A stretch of DNA of 64,000 nt from Nonomuraea cavernae (lineage in GTDB: Bacteria > Actinomycetota > Actinomycetes > Streptosporangiales > Streptosporangiaceae), in NCBI RefSeq assembly GCF_014646355.1, contig NZ_BMNH01000011.1, forward strand, positions 153,203 through 217,202. The letters are read 5' to 3'. Of this stretch, positions 33,017 to 40,472 are shown one piece after another. The notes under the pieces are model-generated. The model saw only the letters and a program-made list of their open reading frames with translations. It ran no database searches and was not told the origin of the DNA. How positions within the stretch are numbered: the first letter of the stretch is position 1; each line of letters begins with the position of its first letter. The translations under genes and the position numbers were made by a program.

Positions 33017-33978
33017 TCACGAAGAACTTCGCCTACCACGCCCCCGCCGATCTGCACGGGGTCGTCACCGCCCTGTCCGCGGCGTCCGGCACCGCCGTGG
33101 TCCTGGGCGGGGGCACCATGCTCGTGCCCGACATGACGCACGGCAAGACCGTGGCCGACGTGGTCGTGGACCTGTCGCGGGCCGGGCTGTCCGGGATCAC
33201 GCTCGACGGCGGCGGCGGCCCGCACGACGGACCCGTGGCCGACGACGGCGTGAGCGACGGTCGCGTGGCCGACGGTCGCGTGGCCGACGGTCGCGTGGCC
33301 GACGGTCGCGTGGCCGATGGCGGCGTGGTCGTGGTCGGCGCCACGACCACCTACGCGCACGTCCTGTCCGACCCCCGCAGCCGGACGCTGGCCCCGCTGC
33401 TGCGCCGCGTGGCGGGCGGCGTGACCGGCGGCCCGCAGATCCGCAACAAGGGCACGATCGGCGGCTCGGCCTGCTACGCCAACCCGTCGTCCGAGGTGCC
33501 GGCCGCCCTGGTCGCCCTGGGCGCGCGGCTGCGGCTGGCGTCGGCCGGAGGCACCCGCGAGGTCGCCGCCGGCGACTTCTTCACCGGCGCCTTCGCGACC
33601 GCCCGCCGTCCCGGCGAGGTGCTCGCGGCCATCGCGCTGCCGGCGCCCACCGGCCCGTGTCCGGGCTACACGAAGCTGAAGCTCAACGAGAGCAGCTGGC
33701 CGATCGCCACCGCCGCCTGCGTGCCGGGGCCGGACGGCGCCCTGCGCGTGGCGCTCGGCGCGGTGGCCGCGACGCCGCTGCTCGTCACGCTCGACCCGCC
33801 GGAGGCCGGGGTCGCCGACCCTGCCTGGCGGGCGCACGTACGCGAGGTCGTCGACGCGGCGCTCGCCGAGCCGTGGAGCGACGTCCTCGCCGACGGCGAC
33901 TACCGCAGGCGGGTCGCCCCCGTGGTGGCCGTGCGAGCCGTCGCCGACGCGCTGCAGCAAGCCGAAGGAGAGTCGTGA
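33013..33978 (+). CDS. Molybdenum hydroxylase FAD-binding subunit
   Basis: A 321-residue CoxM/XdhB-like subunit: VVLGGGTMLVPDMTHG binds FAD, GGPQIRNKGTIGGSACYANP is the second FAD motif, and YTKLKLNESSWPIATAAC lies in the C-terminal domain. It passes electrons from the 2Fe-2S subunit to an acceptor. Residues about 70-110 hold an unusual insertion of four exact GRVAD repeats in a non-conserved loop. ATG 33013 overlaps the large subunit stop and its own stop overlaps the next GTG, each by 4 nt. Confidence 0.87.
   Translation: MITKNFAYHAPADLHGVVTALSAASGTAVVLGGGTMLVPDMTHGKTVADVVVDLSRAGLSGITLDGGGGPHDGPVADDGVSDGRVADGRVADGRVADGRVADGGVVVVGATTTYAHVLSDPRSRTLAPLLRRVAGGVTGGPQIRNKGTIGGSACYANPSSEVPAALVALGARLRLASAGGTREVAAGDFFTGAFATARRPGEVLAAIALPAPTGPCPGYTKLKLNESSWPIATAACVPGPDGALRVALGAVAATPLLVTLDPPEAGVADPAWRAHVREVVDAALAEPWSDVLADGDYRRRVAPVVAVRAVADALQQAEGES
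33256..33315 (+). repeat. In-frame 15-bp tandem repeat (four exact copies)
   Basis: GACGGTCGCGTGGCC is repeated four times exactly, with degenerate copies on each side (33226-33255 and 33316-33330). Each unit adds DGRVA to a loop of the FAD subunit, so copy-number change keeps the frame. Confidence 0.92.
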
Positions 33979-34469
33979 ACAGGATTCGCCTGGTCGTCAA
34001 CGGCCGGGAACGCGAGATCGAGGTCGAGGCGTGCAAGCTCCTGGTGCACGCGGTGCGGGAGGACGTGGGCCTGACCGGAACCCACGTGGGCTGCCTGACC
34101 GGTGACTGCGGCGCGTGCACGGTCCTGGTCGACGGCGCGTCGGTCAAGTCCTGCTCGGTGCTGGCCGTGCAGGCCGACGGCGCCGAGATCACCACCATCG
34201 AGGGCGTGGCCGGCGACGACGAGTTGCACCCCGTCCAGCGGGCGTTCTGGGACGAGTTCGGGTTCCAGTGCGGCTACTGCCTGCCGGGCATGCTGCTGAC
34301 GGCGCGCGAGCTGCTCGACCGGATGCCCGACCCCGACGACGACGCCATCGTCCAGGCGATCAACGGAAACCTGTGCCGCTGCACCGGATACGGCAGCATC
34401 CTGCGCTCGATCCGCTGCGCGGCCACCCGGATGGCCGCGTCCGGCGAGCCGGCGGAGGAGGCGTCATGA
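33975..34469 (+). CDS. Molybdenum hydroxylase 2Fe-2S subunit
   Basis: A 164-residue CoxS/XdhC-like iron-sulfur subunit. Plant-type cluster cysteines are C40, C45, C48 and C60 (GCLTGDCGACTV). The second cluster uses C99, C102, C134 and C136 (QCGYC and NLCRCTGYG). All eight ligands are present. It carries electrons from molybdopterin to FAD. GTG 33975 follows AAGGAGAG and overlaps the FAD subunit stop. The order large-FAD-FeS differs from the most common small-first order. Confidence 0.9.
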   Translation: MNRIRLVVNGREREIEVEACKLLVHAVREDVGLTGTHVGCLTGDCGACTVLVDGASVKSCSVLAVQADGAEITTIEGVAGDDELHPVQRAFWDEFGFQCGYCLPGMLLTARELLDRMPDPDDDAIVQAINGNLCRCTGYGSILRSIRCAATRMAASGEPAEEAS

Positions 34470-34927
34470 GCGGCGGCACCGGCGCGGCCGTGGCGGTGGT
34501 CGAGGACTTCCTCGCGGCCCTCGGCCGGGGCGACCGCGACGCCGCGGCCCGGCACCTCGCCGACGGCGCGGTCATGATCTTCCCCGGCGGGCGGCGCCAC
34601 ACCACCCTGGACGAGCTCGCGGCGGCCTCGGCGATCCGCTACCGGCACGTCGACAAGCACCGCGAGGAGTACGAGGCGTTCACCGACGAGGCCGGCGACG
34701 TGGTCGTCTGGTCCATGGGAACGCTGTTCGGCGAGAACAACGCCGGTGTCCGCTACGACGGCGTCCGCTACGTCGACCGCTTCCGGCTGCGCGACGGCAA
34801 GATCGTCGAGCAGCGCGTCTGGAACGACCTGGCGCAGAGCGGCGTGCTCGACGCCCGCGCGGAGACCGAGATCGAGCCCCAGTGGCGCGCCCGCGCCTCT
34901 GGCGGAGAGCCGGCTCCGCCCAGCTGA
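34466..34927 (+). CDS. SnoaL-like/NTF2-fold protein
   Basis: A 153-residue protein with an NTF2-like pattern: VVEDFLAALGRGDRDAAARH, VMIFPGGRRHTTLDEL, and a C-terminal VRYVDRFRLRDGKIVEQRVW. Such folds serve as isomerases, cyclases, dehydratases or non-catalytic partners. The start overlaps the FeS subunit stop by 4 nt, so it is made with the hydroxylase and may act on its product. No specific reaction can be given. Confidence 0.72.
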   Translation: MSGGTGAAVAVVEDFLAALGRGDRDAAARHLADGAVMIFPGGRRHTTLDELAAASAIRYRHVDKHREEYEAFTDEAGDVVVWSMGTLFGENNAGVRYDGVRYVDRFRLRDGKIVEQRVWNDLAQSGVLDARAETEIEPQWRARASGGEPAPPS

Positions 34928-34976
34928 CCCCCAGCCTGACGACCCCTGTACGAGACCCCCATCAAGGAGACCTTCC

Positions 34977-35330
34977 ATGGCCCGCAAACTGGTACTGCTC
35001 ACCTACAACCTCAAGCCCGGCACCGACCTGGCGGAGTACGAGGACTACACCCGCAACGTCGACTACCGCGCCTTCCGCCAGAACCCCCGGATCCAGGACT
35101 ACGCGAACTTCGTGATCAGCCGGAACGTCCGCGGCGAGGAGTGGTTCAAGCACTTCGACCTGATGTACGTCGACGACCACGACGCCTACCACGCCGACGG
35201 GAAGCTGCACTACGGCGACCCCGTCATCCTGAACCACGCGGCCGAGTGGCGCGACAGGTGGGCCAAGGACGACGCGAGCGGCTGGCGCGGCCAGGTCAAC
35301 ATCTCCTACGCGGACGAGATCTGGGGCTGA
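34977..35330 (+). CDS. Small dimeric alpha-beta barrel-like protein (REDY/HapK-like)
   Basis: A 117-residue protein starting ARKLVLLTYNLKPGTDLAEY followed by a DYTRNVDY stretch. It resembles REDY-like/EthD-type ferredoxin-like folds, which often act as small decarboxylases, isomerases or monooxygenase partners. The C-terminus is rich in Trp and charged residues. A clean AAGGAGA site precedes ATG 34977. Its context in the island suggests a substrate-tailoring role. The family call is by eye and moderate. Confidence 0.6.
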   Translation: MARKLVLLTYNLKPGTDLAEYEDYTRNVDYRAFRQNPRIQDYANFVISRNVRGEEWFKHFDLMYVDDHDAYHADGKLHYGDPVILNHAAEWRDRWAKDDASGWRGQVNISYADEIWG

Positions 35331-35362
35331 GACCCTTCACGAGCAGTCGGTAGGACCTCGCA

Positions 35363-36583
35363 GTGGTAACCGGAGCCGGCGGCGGAGCCGTCGAACCCCC
35401 CGCTATCCCTTCCGCGTCCGAGGAGCCCGGCGAGGCGGGATCGGCGCGGCGCGCGGTCACGCTGGCCGTCCTGCTCGGCATGACGTACATGTATCCCGCC
35501 TACCTGGCGGGGACCCTCGGCGTCGCCATCCGGCTCGACCTGGGCCTGGACAGTGCGGCGCTGGGCCTGACCATCAGCCTGTTCTACGCGGTCAGCGCGG
35601 TCGCCATGTCGTTCGGCGGCCGCATCGCGGACCGGATGGGCCCGCGCCGCGCCCTGCGCCTCGCGGCCGCGATGACGGGCGCCTCGCTGGTCGGGGTCGC
35701 GGTGTTCGGCGGCTCCTGGGCCGGGCTGCTGGTGTCGCTGGCGGTGGGTGGCGTCGGCTCGGCCGTGGGCGGGCCGATCGGCGCGCTGCTGATCGTCCGC
35801 AACGTGGGCCTGGCCCGGCGGCCCATGGCGTTCGGCGTCGAGCGCGCCTCGCTGCCGGCGTCCACGCTGCTGGCCAGCCTGGCGCTGCCGCTGCTCGCCA
35901 CGATCATGCACTGGCGGCTGGTGTTCCTCGTCGGGACCGTGGCGGTGGTCGTGCTCATGACGCTGCGCGTCCCCGACGCGTCGCCCCCGGCGAGGGCGGG
36001 CGGCGTTCCGGAACCCCGGGTGCCGCTCACGCCGCTGCGGCCGTTGCTGATGATCACCGGGGCCTTCTTCCTGTGCTCGGCCGCGGCCAACGCGCTGAGC
36101 GGCTTCTTCGTCGACTACGGCGTCACGGTCGGGCTCAGCCAGAGCGCGGCGGGGACGGCGCTGGCCGCGGGCAGCGCGGTGATCATCGCCGTCCGGCTGG
36201 GGCTGGGGCTGGGCCGACGCCGTCGCCACGGCAGGCTGACCGTCGCGGCGCTGATGGCGGTGGGAGCCTGCGGCTTCCTGCTGCTCGCCTCCGGCGACCG
36301 GATGCTGGGCCTGCTCGGCATGCTGATCGCGGGCGGCGCCGGCTGGGGCTGGACCGGGGTGATCGCCCTGGTCATCGCCGAGGCCTATCCGGCGGGTCCC
36401 GGCGCGGCGTCGGGGCTGATGCAGGCCGGCGGCTCAGCCGGGGGCATCGTGGGGCCGCTCGCCGTCGGCGCCGCGGCGCAGTACTCCTCCTACTCCCTTG
36501 GCTGGGCGCTGGCCGCGCTGTTCGTCGCGCTGGCCTCCGTCCTGGTCCTCCTCAATCGTGCGGCATGGAAGGAAATCCGATGA
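35363..36583 (+). CDS. MFS transporter
   Basis: A 406-residue protein with about 12 hydrophobic spans and a 30-residue polar N-terminus. MFS motif A appears as GGRIADRMGPRRALRLA, with GGVGSAVGGPIGALLIV and GLMQAGGSAGGIVGPLAVG in the second half. It belongs to the organic-anion/sugar-like MFS group. It could import the substrate or a related acid, or export a by-product. GTG 35363 is used; the ribosome site is weak. It overlaps the following flavoprotein gene by 4 nt. Confidence 0.82.
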   Translation: MVTGAGGGAVEPPAIPSASEEPGEAGSARRAVTLAVLLGMTYMYPAYLAGTLGVAIRLDLGLDSAALGLTISLFYAVSAVAMSFGGRIADRMGPRRALRLAAAMTGASLVGVAVFGGSWAGLLVSLAVGGVGSAVGGPIGALLIVRNVGLARRPMAFGVERASLPASTLLASLALPLLATIMHWRLVFLVGTVAVVVLMTLRVPDASPPARAGGVPEPRVPLTPLRPLLMITGAFFLCSAAANALSGFFVDYGVTVGLSQSAAGTALAAGSAVIIAVRLGLGLGRRRRHGRLTVAALMAVGACGFLLLASGDRMLGLLGMLIAGGAGWGWTGVIALVIAEAYPAGPGAASGLMQAGGSAGGIVGPLAVGAAAQYSSYSLGWALAALFVALASVLVLLNRAAWKEIR

Positions 36584-38202
36584 ACGCGAGAGGCGCCTTC
36601 ACGGCCTCCGCCGAACCGCCCGCGGCCTGCGACGTGCTGGTCCTCGGCAGCGGCGCGGCGGGTCTGGTCGCCGCCTGCCGGGCCGCCGACGCGGGCCACC
36701 ACGTCGTGCTCGTCGAGCGGGCCCGGTCGCTGGGCGGCTCGACGGCCGTCTCGGGCGGGGTGATCTGGGTGCCGGGCAACCACCTGATGGCGGCGGCCGG
36801 GTTCCCGGACACGCGGGAGGACGCCGTGGCGTACCTGACCGCGGTGACGCGCGGCGCGGTGCCGCACGAACGGATCGAGTGGTTCCTGCGCACCGCCCCC
36901 GAGGCCGTGCGCTACCTGTGCGACGAGACCGAGGTGGGCCTGGCCGCGCTCGGGCGGCCCGACTACCGGGCGGACGCGCCGGGGGCGGTGGCGGGCGGGC
37001 GCGCGCTGGACAACCTGCCGTTCGACGCCCGCGCCCGTCCCGGCCTCGACGAGCTGCTCAGGACGCCCACGTACCTGCCGTCGATCACCATGGTCGAGCG
37101 GGAGCACGGGCACGGCCTGGATCTCGGCGCGCTCTCCCGGCAGCGCGCCGAGCAGGGCATCAGGACCATGGGAGGCGCGCTCGCCGGAGCGCTCGCCCTG
37201 TCCGCGCACGACCGCGGGGTCACCTTCGTCACCGGCGCCCGGGCGACGGCCATGGACCGCGCCGGCCAGGCCTGGGACGTCAGCGTGGCGTCCGGCGGCG
37301 GCCTCCGGCGGGTCCGCGCGCGGCGCGCGGTCGTGCTGGCCAGCGGCGGCTTCGAGTGGAACGCCGAGTTGCAGCGCGCCTTCCTGCCCGCGCCGCTGCT
37401 GCCGATCGGCGCGCCCGGCAACGCGGGCGACGGCCTGCTCATGGCGCTGCGGGCGGGGGCGGGGGTGCGTGACATGACCGCCTCGTGGGGCGTTCCCGCG
37501 TTCCAGGATCCGGACGCCCGCTACGACGGCCGGCCCACCGGCCGGCTGGCGAACGTCGAGCTGACCCGTCCCGGGTCGGTGATGGTGAACGCCGCCGGTC
37601 GCCGGTTCGTCAACGAGGCGCAGAGCTACCACGACCTGACCAAGGTGTTCAGGGAGGTGGACCCGGCCACCGGCGTGCCCCGGCACTCCCCCGCCTGGCT
37701 CGTCTACGACAGCGGTTACGGCGAGCGCTATCCCGTCGCGGGAGCGCCGCCGGGGACGACGCCCGCGTGGGCGGTGACCCGGCCCACGCTGCGGGAGCTG
37801 GCCGGTGCCTGCGGGATCGACGCCGACGGCCTGGCCGCGACGGTGGAGGAGTTCAACGCCGATGCGGCCGAGGGCACGGACCGGCTGTTCGCGCGGGGCT
37901 CGTCGGTGGCGGACCGCCACCTGGGCGACCCGGCGGTCGAGCCCAACCCGTGCCTGGCGCCGATCGGCCGGCCACCGTTCACGGCGGTGCCCGTGCACGC
38001 GGCGACCCTCGGCACGTGCGGGGGTGTGGTGACCGACCACGACGGCCGGGTGCTGTCCACCTCCGGGGAGCCGGTGGCGGGCCTGTTCGCCGCGGGCAAC
38101 GTCGCGGCGACGCCGTTCGGCGACTGCTACCCCGGCGGGGGGACGTCGCTGGCGGCCGCGGTGGTGCGCGCGTACGCCATCGGCCCGGCGCTCGCCGGCT
38201 GA
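36580..38202 (+). CDS. FAD-binding dehydrogenase (KstD/fumarate-reductase-like), second copy
   Basis: A 540-residue flavoprotein. FAD motifs are DVLVLGSGAAGLVAACRAAD, LGGSTAVSGGVIWVPGNHLM and the C-terminal GLFAAGNVAATPFGDCYPGG plus GTSLAAAVVRAYAIG. This architecture matches 3-ketosteroid delta-1-dehydrogenase and related FAD_binding_2 enzymes that desaturate a ring ketone or CoA ester. It is not a close copy of the 25488 flavoprotein. ATG 36580 overlaps the MFS stop. It is the last gene before the internal promoter at 38245. Confidence 0.83.
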   Translation: MNARGAFTASAEPPAACDVLVLGSGAAGLVAACRAADAGHHVVLVERARSLGGSTAVSGGVIWVPGNHLMAAAGFPDTREDAVAYLTAVTRGAVPHERIEWFLRTAPEAVRYLCDETEVGLAALGRPDYRADAPGAVAGGRALDNLPFDARARPGLDELLRTPTYLPSITMVEREHGHGLDLGALSRQRAEQGIRTMGGALAGALALSAHDRGVTFVTGARATAMDRAGQAWDVSVASGGGLRRVRARRAVVLASGGFEWNAELQRAFLPAPLLPIGAPGNAGDGLLMALRAGAGVRDMTASWGVPAFQDPDARYDGRPTGRLANVELTRPGSVMVNAAGRRFVNEAQSYHDLTKVFREVDPATGVPRHSPAWLVYDSGYGERYPVAGAPPGTTPAWAVTRPTLRELAGACGIDADGLAATVEEFNADAAEGTDRLFARGSSVADRHLGDPAVEPNPCLAPIGRPPFTAVPVHAATLGTCGGVVTDHDGRVLSTSGEPVAGLFAAGNVAATPFGDCYPGGGTSLAAAVVRAYAIGPALAG

Positions 38203-38244
38203 GCGCCGGCCGGTGCCTTCAGGTGGCGCCCGGTGAACGGTGCG

Positions 38245-38274
38245 TTGACCTGGCAAGAAGCAATGAACTAACCT
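38245..38274 (+). promoter_or_regulatory. Candidate promoter of the CoA-transferase operon
   Basis: TTGACC (38245-38250) and TAACCT (38269-38274) are 18 bp apart, the same design as at 23429. The GTG start of the CoA-transferase is 42 bases downstream. Confidence 0.6.
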
Positions 38275-38288
38275 CTGAGCGGACCAGC

Positions 38289-38305
38289 GTTCGCTATAGC
38301 GGAAC
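38289..38305. promoter_or_regulatory. IclR-type operator before the CoA-transferase operon
   Basis: GTTCGCTATAGCGGAAC, an almost perfect palindrome, lies 14 bp after the -10 box. It is very close to the sites at 16781 and 23477. Confidence 0.62.
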
Positions 38306-38316
38306 ATGGAGCTAAG

Positions 38317-39513
38317 GTGGAAGACGGGCCGCTGACGGGACTGAGGGTGCTGGACGCGTCCACCATCCTCGCCGGACCCCTGTGCTGCCAGATCCTCGGC
38401 GACCAGGGCGCCGAAGTCATCAAGATCGAACACCCGGTCAACGGGGATGGCATGCGAGGGCACGGACCGTCCAAGGACGGGGTGCCACTCTGGTGGAAGG
38501 AGATCTCCCGCAACAAGCGGGCGCTCGGGGTGAGCCTGTCGGCTCCCGAGGGCGCCGACATCCTCCTGCGGCTGGCCGTGACGGCCGACGTGCTGGTGGA
38601 GAACTTCCGGCCCGGCACGCTCGAACGCTGGGGCCTCGGACCGGAGGCGCTGCACGAGGCCAACCCCCGGCTGGTCATCGTCCGCATCACCGGCTTCGGC
38701 CAGCGGGGACCGTACGCTGCCCGCGCCGGGTTCGGCACGCTGGCCGAGGCGATGAGCGGGTTCGCCCACCTCACCGGTGAGGCCGGCGGCCCGCCGACCC
38801 TGCCGGCGTTCGGCCTGGCCGACAGCATCTGCGGCATCGCCGCGTCGTCGGCGACGATGATGGCGCTGTGGGCCCGGCAGCGGACCGGGCGGGGCGAGGT
38901 CGTCGACCTGAGCCTGATCGAGCCCATCATGGCCGCCGTCGGGCCGGGGCCCACGGTCTACGACCAGCTCGGCGTCGTCGGCCGGCGGCAGGGCAACCGG
39001 TCGTCCAACAACGCCCCGCGCAACACGTACCTGTGCAAGGACGGCGGCTGGGTCGCGGTGTCGACCAGCGCGCAGCGCATCGCCGAACGGGTCCTGACGC
39101 TGGTGGGCCACCCCGAGGTCATCGACGAGCCGTGGTTCGCCTCCGGCCGCGAGCGGGCGGAGCACGCCGACCTGCTCGACTCCTACGTGGGGTCGTGGAT
39201 CGCGGAGCGCACCCGCGATGAGGTGATGGCGGAGTTCGAACGGGTGGGCGCGGCCGTCGCGCCCGTCTACAGCGCCCGCGACCTCGTCGAGGACCCGCAC
39301 GTGCGGGCCACCGGCATGCTCACGCACGTCGAGGACGAGGACCTCGGGCCCGTGCTCATGCACAACGTGATGTGGCGGATGACGGGCGCCCCCGGCCGCA
39401 TCCGCTTCACCGGGCGGCCGCTCGGCGCCGACACCGACGGGATCCTCCTGGACGAGCTCGGCTTCGACGCCGAGACGGTGGAGGATCTGCGCACCAGGCG
39501 GGTGATCGCATGA
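38317..39513 (+). CDS. CaiB/BaiF family III CoA-transferase
   Basis: A 398-residue family III CoA-transferase: LRVLDASTILAGPLCCQILG, DQGAEVIKIEHP, LVENFRPGTLERWGLG and PAFGLADSICGIAASSATMM, in which the aspartate of LAD is the likely acyl-anchoring residue. RFTGRPLG and GADTDGILLDELG close the protein. It should activate a carboxylic acid by moving CoA from succinyl- or another CoA ester. GTG 38317 follows GGAGCTAAG. It is the first gene after the third IclR-type box and starts a coupled four-gene set. Confidence 0.87.
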   Translation: MEDGPLTGLRVLDASTILAGPLCCQILGDQGAEVIKIEHPVNGDGMRGHGPSKDGVPLWWKEISRNKRALGVSLSAPEGADILLRLAVTADVLVENFRPGTLERWGLGPEALHEANPRLVIVRITGFGQRGPYAARAGFGTLAEAMSGFAHLTGEAGGPPTLPAFGLADSICGIAASSATMMALWARQRTGRGEVVDLSLIEPIMAAVGPGPTVYDQLGVVGRRQGNRSSNNAPRNTYLCKDGGWVAVSTSAQRIAERVLTLVGHPEVIDEPWFASGRERAEHADLLDSYVGSWIAERTRDEVMAEFERVGAAVAPVYSARDLVEDPHVRATGMLTHVEDEDLGPVLMHNVMWRMTGAPGRIRFTGRPLGADTDGILLDELGFDAETVEDLRTRRVIA

Positions 39514-40472
39514 CAGGCGTCGGCATCACCGGCGTTCGGACCAGTGACGAAGGACGAGAAGCGTTGAGCCCAGAAGCGTTGAGCCCAGAAGAGTCGAGCC
39601 CAGAAGCGTTGAGCCGAGAAGAGTCGAGCGCAGAAGAGGCGCATGCGACCACCACGACCGGCCTGCTGCTGCGGGCCGTCCAGGACGGGATCCGGATCTA
39701 CGACCTGGGACGGCCCCTGACCATCGGGATGCCCCAGTCGCCCAACCACCCGGCCTTCTGGCACGCGCTGCCGCGCCGTCACGGCGACATGGTCCGGGCC
39801 GACGGCGGCTCGGCCGCCAACGACGTCATCACGATGGGCACCCACGTCGGCACGCACATCGACGCCTTCTCCCACGTGTCGCAGGACGGCAGGCTGATCG
39901 ACGGCTCCGACGCCGTGGAGGCGAGCCGGGGCGGCAGGTTCGCCGCCCTCGGGGCCCACACCATCGCCCCGATGCTCCGCCGGGGCGTGCTGCTCGACGT
40001 GCCGGCCGCCCTCGGCACGCCGGAGGGCTGCGCGCCCGGCTACGAGATCACCCCCGACGACCTGGCGGCGACCGCCGAGCGGCAGGGCACGCCCATCGGC
40101 GCCGGCGACGTGGTCCTCATCCGCAGCGGCTGGGGACGCCTGTTCGGCGACCGCGACGCCTACACGGGCCTGGAGTCGGGTGTGCCCGGCGTCGGCGAGG
40201 CCGGCGCGACCTGGCTGGCCGACCACGAGCCGCACGCGGTCGGCGCCGACACCATCGCCTTCGAGTGTCTCAAGCCGGGCGGCGGCCACAGCCTGCTGCC
40301 GGCCCACCGTGTCCTGCTCGTCGAGCGGGGCGTCTACATCATCGAGACGATGGTGCTCGACGAGCTGGCCGCCGACGGCGTGCACGAGTTCGCCTTCGTG
40401 CTCTCCCCGCTGCCCATCTTCGGCGCGACCGGGTCCCCCGTGCGCCCCCTGGCGGTGGTCGGCCGTGGCTGA
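39510..40472 (+). CDS. Cyclase-family metal-dependent hydrolase (kynurenine formamidase/isatin hydrolase-like)
   Basis: A 320-residue protein. The catalytic signature GTHVGTHIDAFSH matches the HxGTHxDxxxH metal site of the cyclase family, which includes kynurenine formamidase and isatin hydrolase. It hydrolyses cyclic or N-formyl amides. DVVLIRSGWGRL, ADTIAFECLKPGG and HRVLLVERGVYIIETMVLDE support the family. The first 50 residues are not conserved and hold tandem EALSP/EESSP-type repeats. ATG 39510 overlaps the CoA-transferase stop. An amide-opening step would fit an N-heterocycle pathway. Confidence 0.83.
   Translation: MTGVGITGVRTSDEGREALSPEALSPEESSPEALSREESSAEEAHATTTTGLLLRAVQDGIRIYDLGRPLTIGMPQSPNHPAFWHALPRRHGDMVRADGGSAANDVITMGTHVGTHIDAFSHVSQDGRLIDGSDAVEASRGGRFAALGAHTIAPMLRRGVLLDVPAALGTPEGCAPGYEITPDDLAATAERQGTPIGAGDVVLIRSGWGRLFGDRDAYTGLESGVPGVGEAGATWLADHEPHAVGADTIAFECLKPGGGHSLLPAHRVLLVERGVYIIETMVLDELAADGVHEFAFVLSPLPIFGATGSPVRPLAVVGRG
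39558..39632 (+). repeat. In-frame 15-bp tandem repeat, five units
   Basis: GAAGCGTTGAGCCCA and close variants (GAAGAGTCGAGCCCA and others) occur five times, encoding a Glu-Ala/Glu-Leu/Ser-Ser-Pro-rich N-terminal extension of the cyclase-family hydrolase. Confidence 0.9.

Noticed and set aside
30626..34469. Purine catabolism (true xanthine dehydrogenase with AllA)
   Set aside because: No urate oxidase, hydroxyisourate hydrolase, OHCU decarboxylase or allantoate enzymes are present, and the subunit order and partners point to another substrate.
36490..39363. A 957-codon open frame on the minus strand
   Set aside because: Antisense to the FAD dehydrogenase and CoA-transferase genes; the translation has no domain and is Arg/His/Gly-rich.
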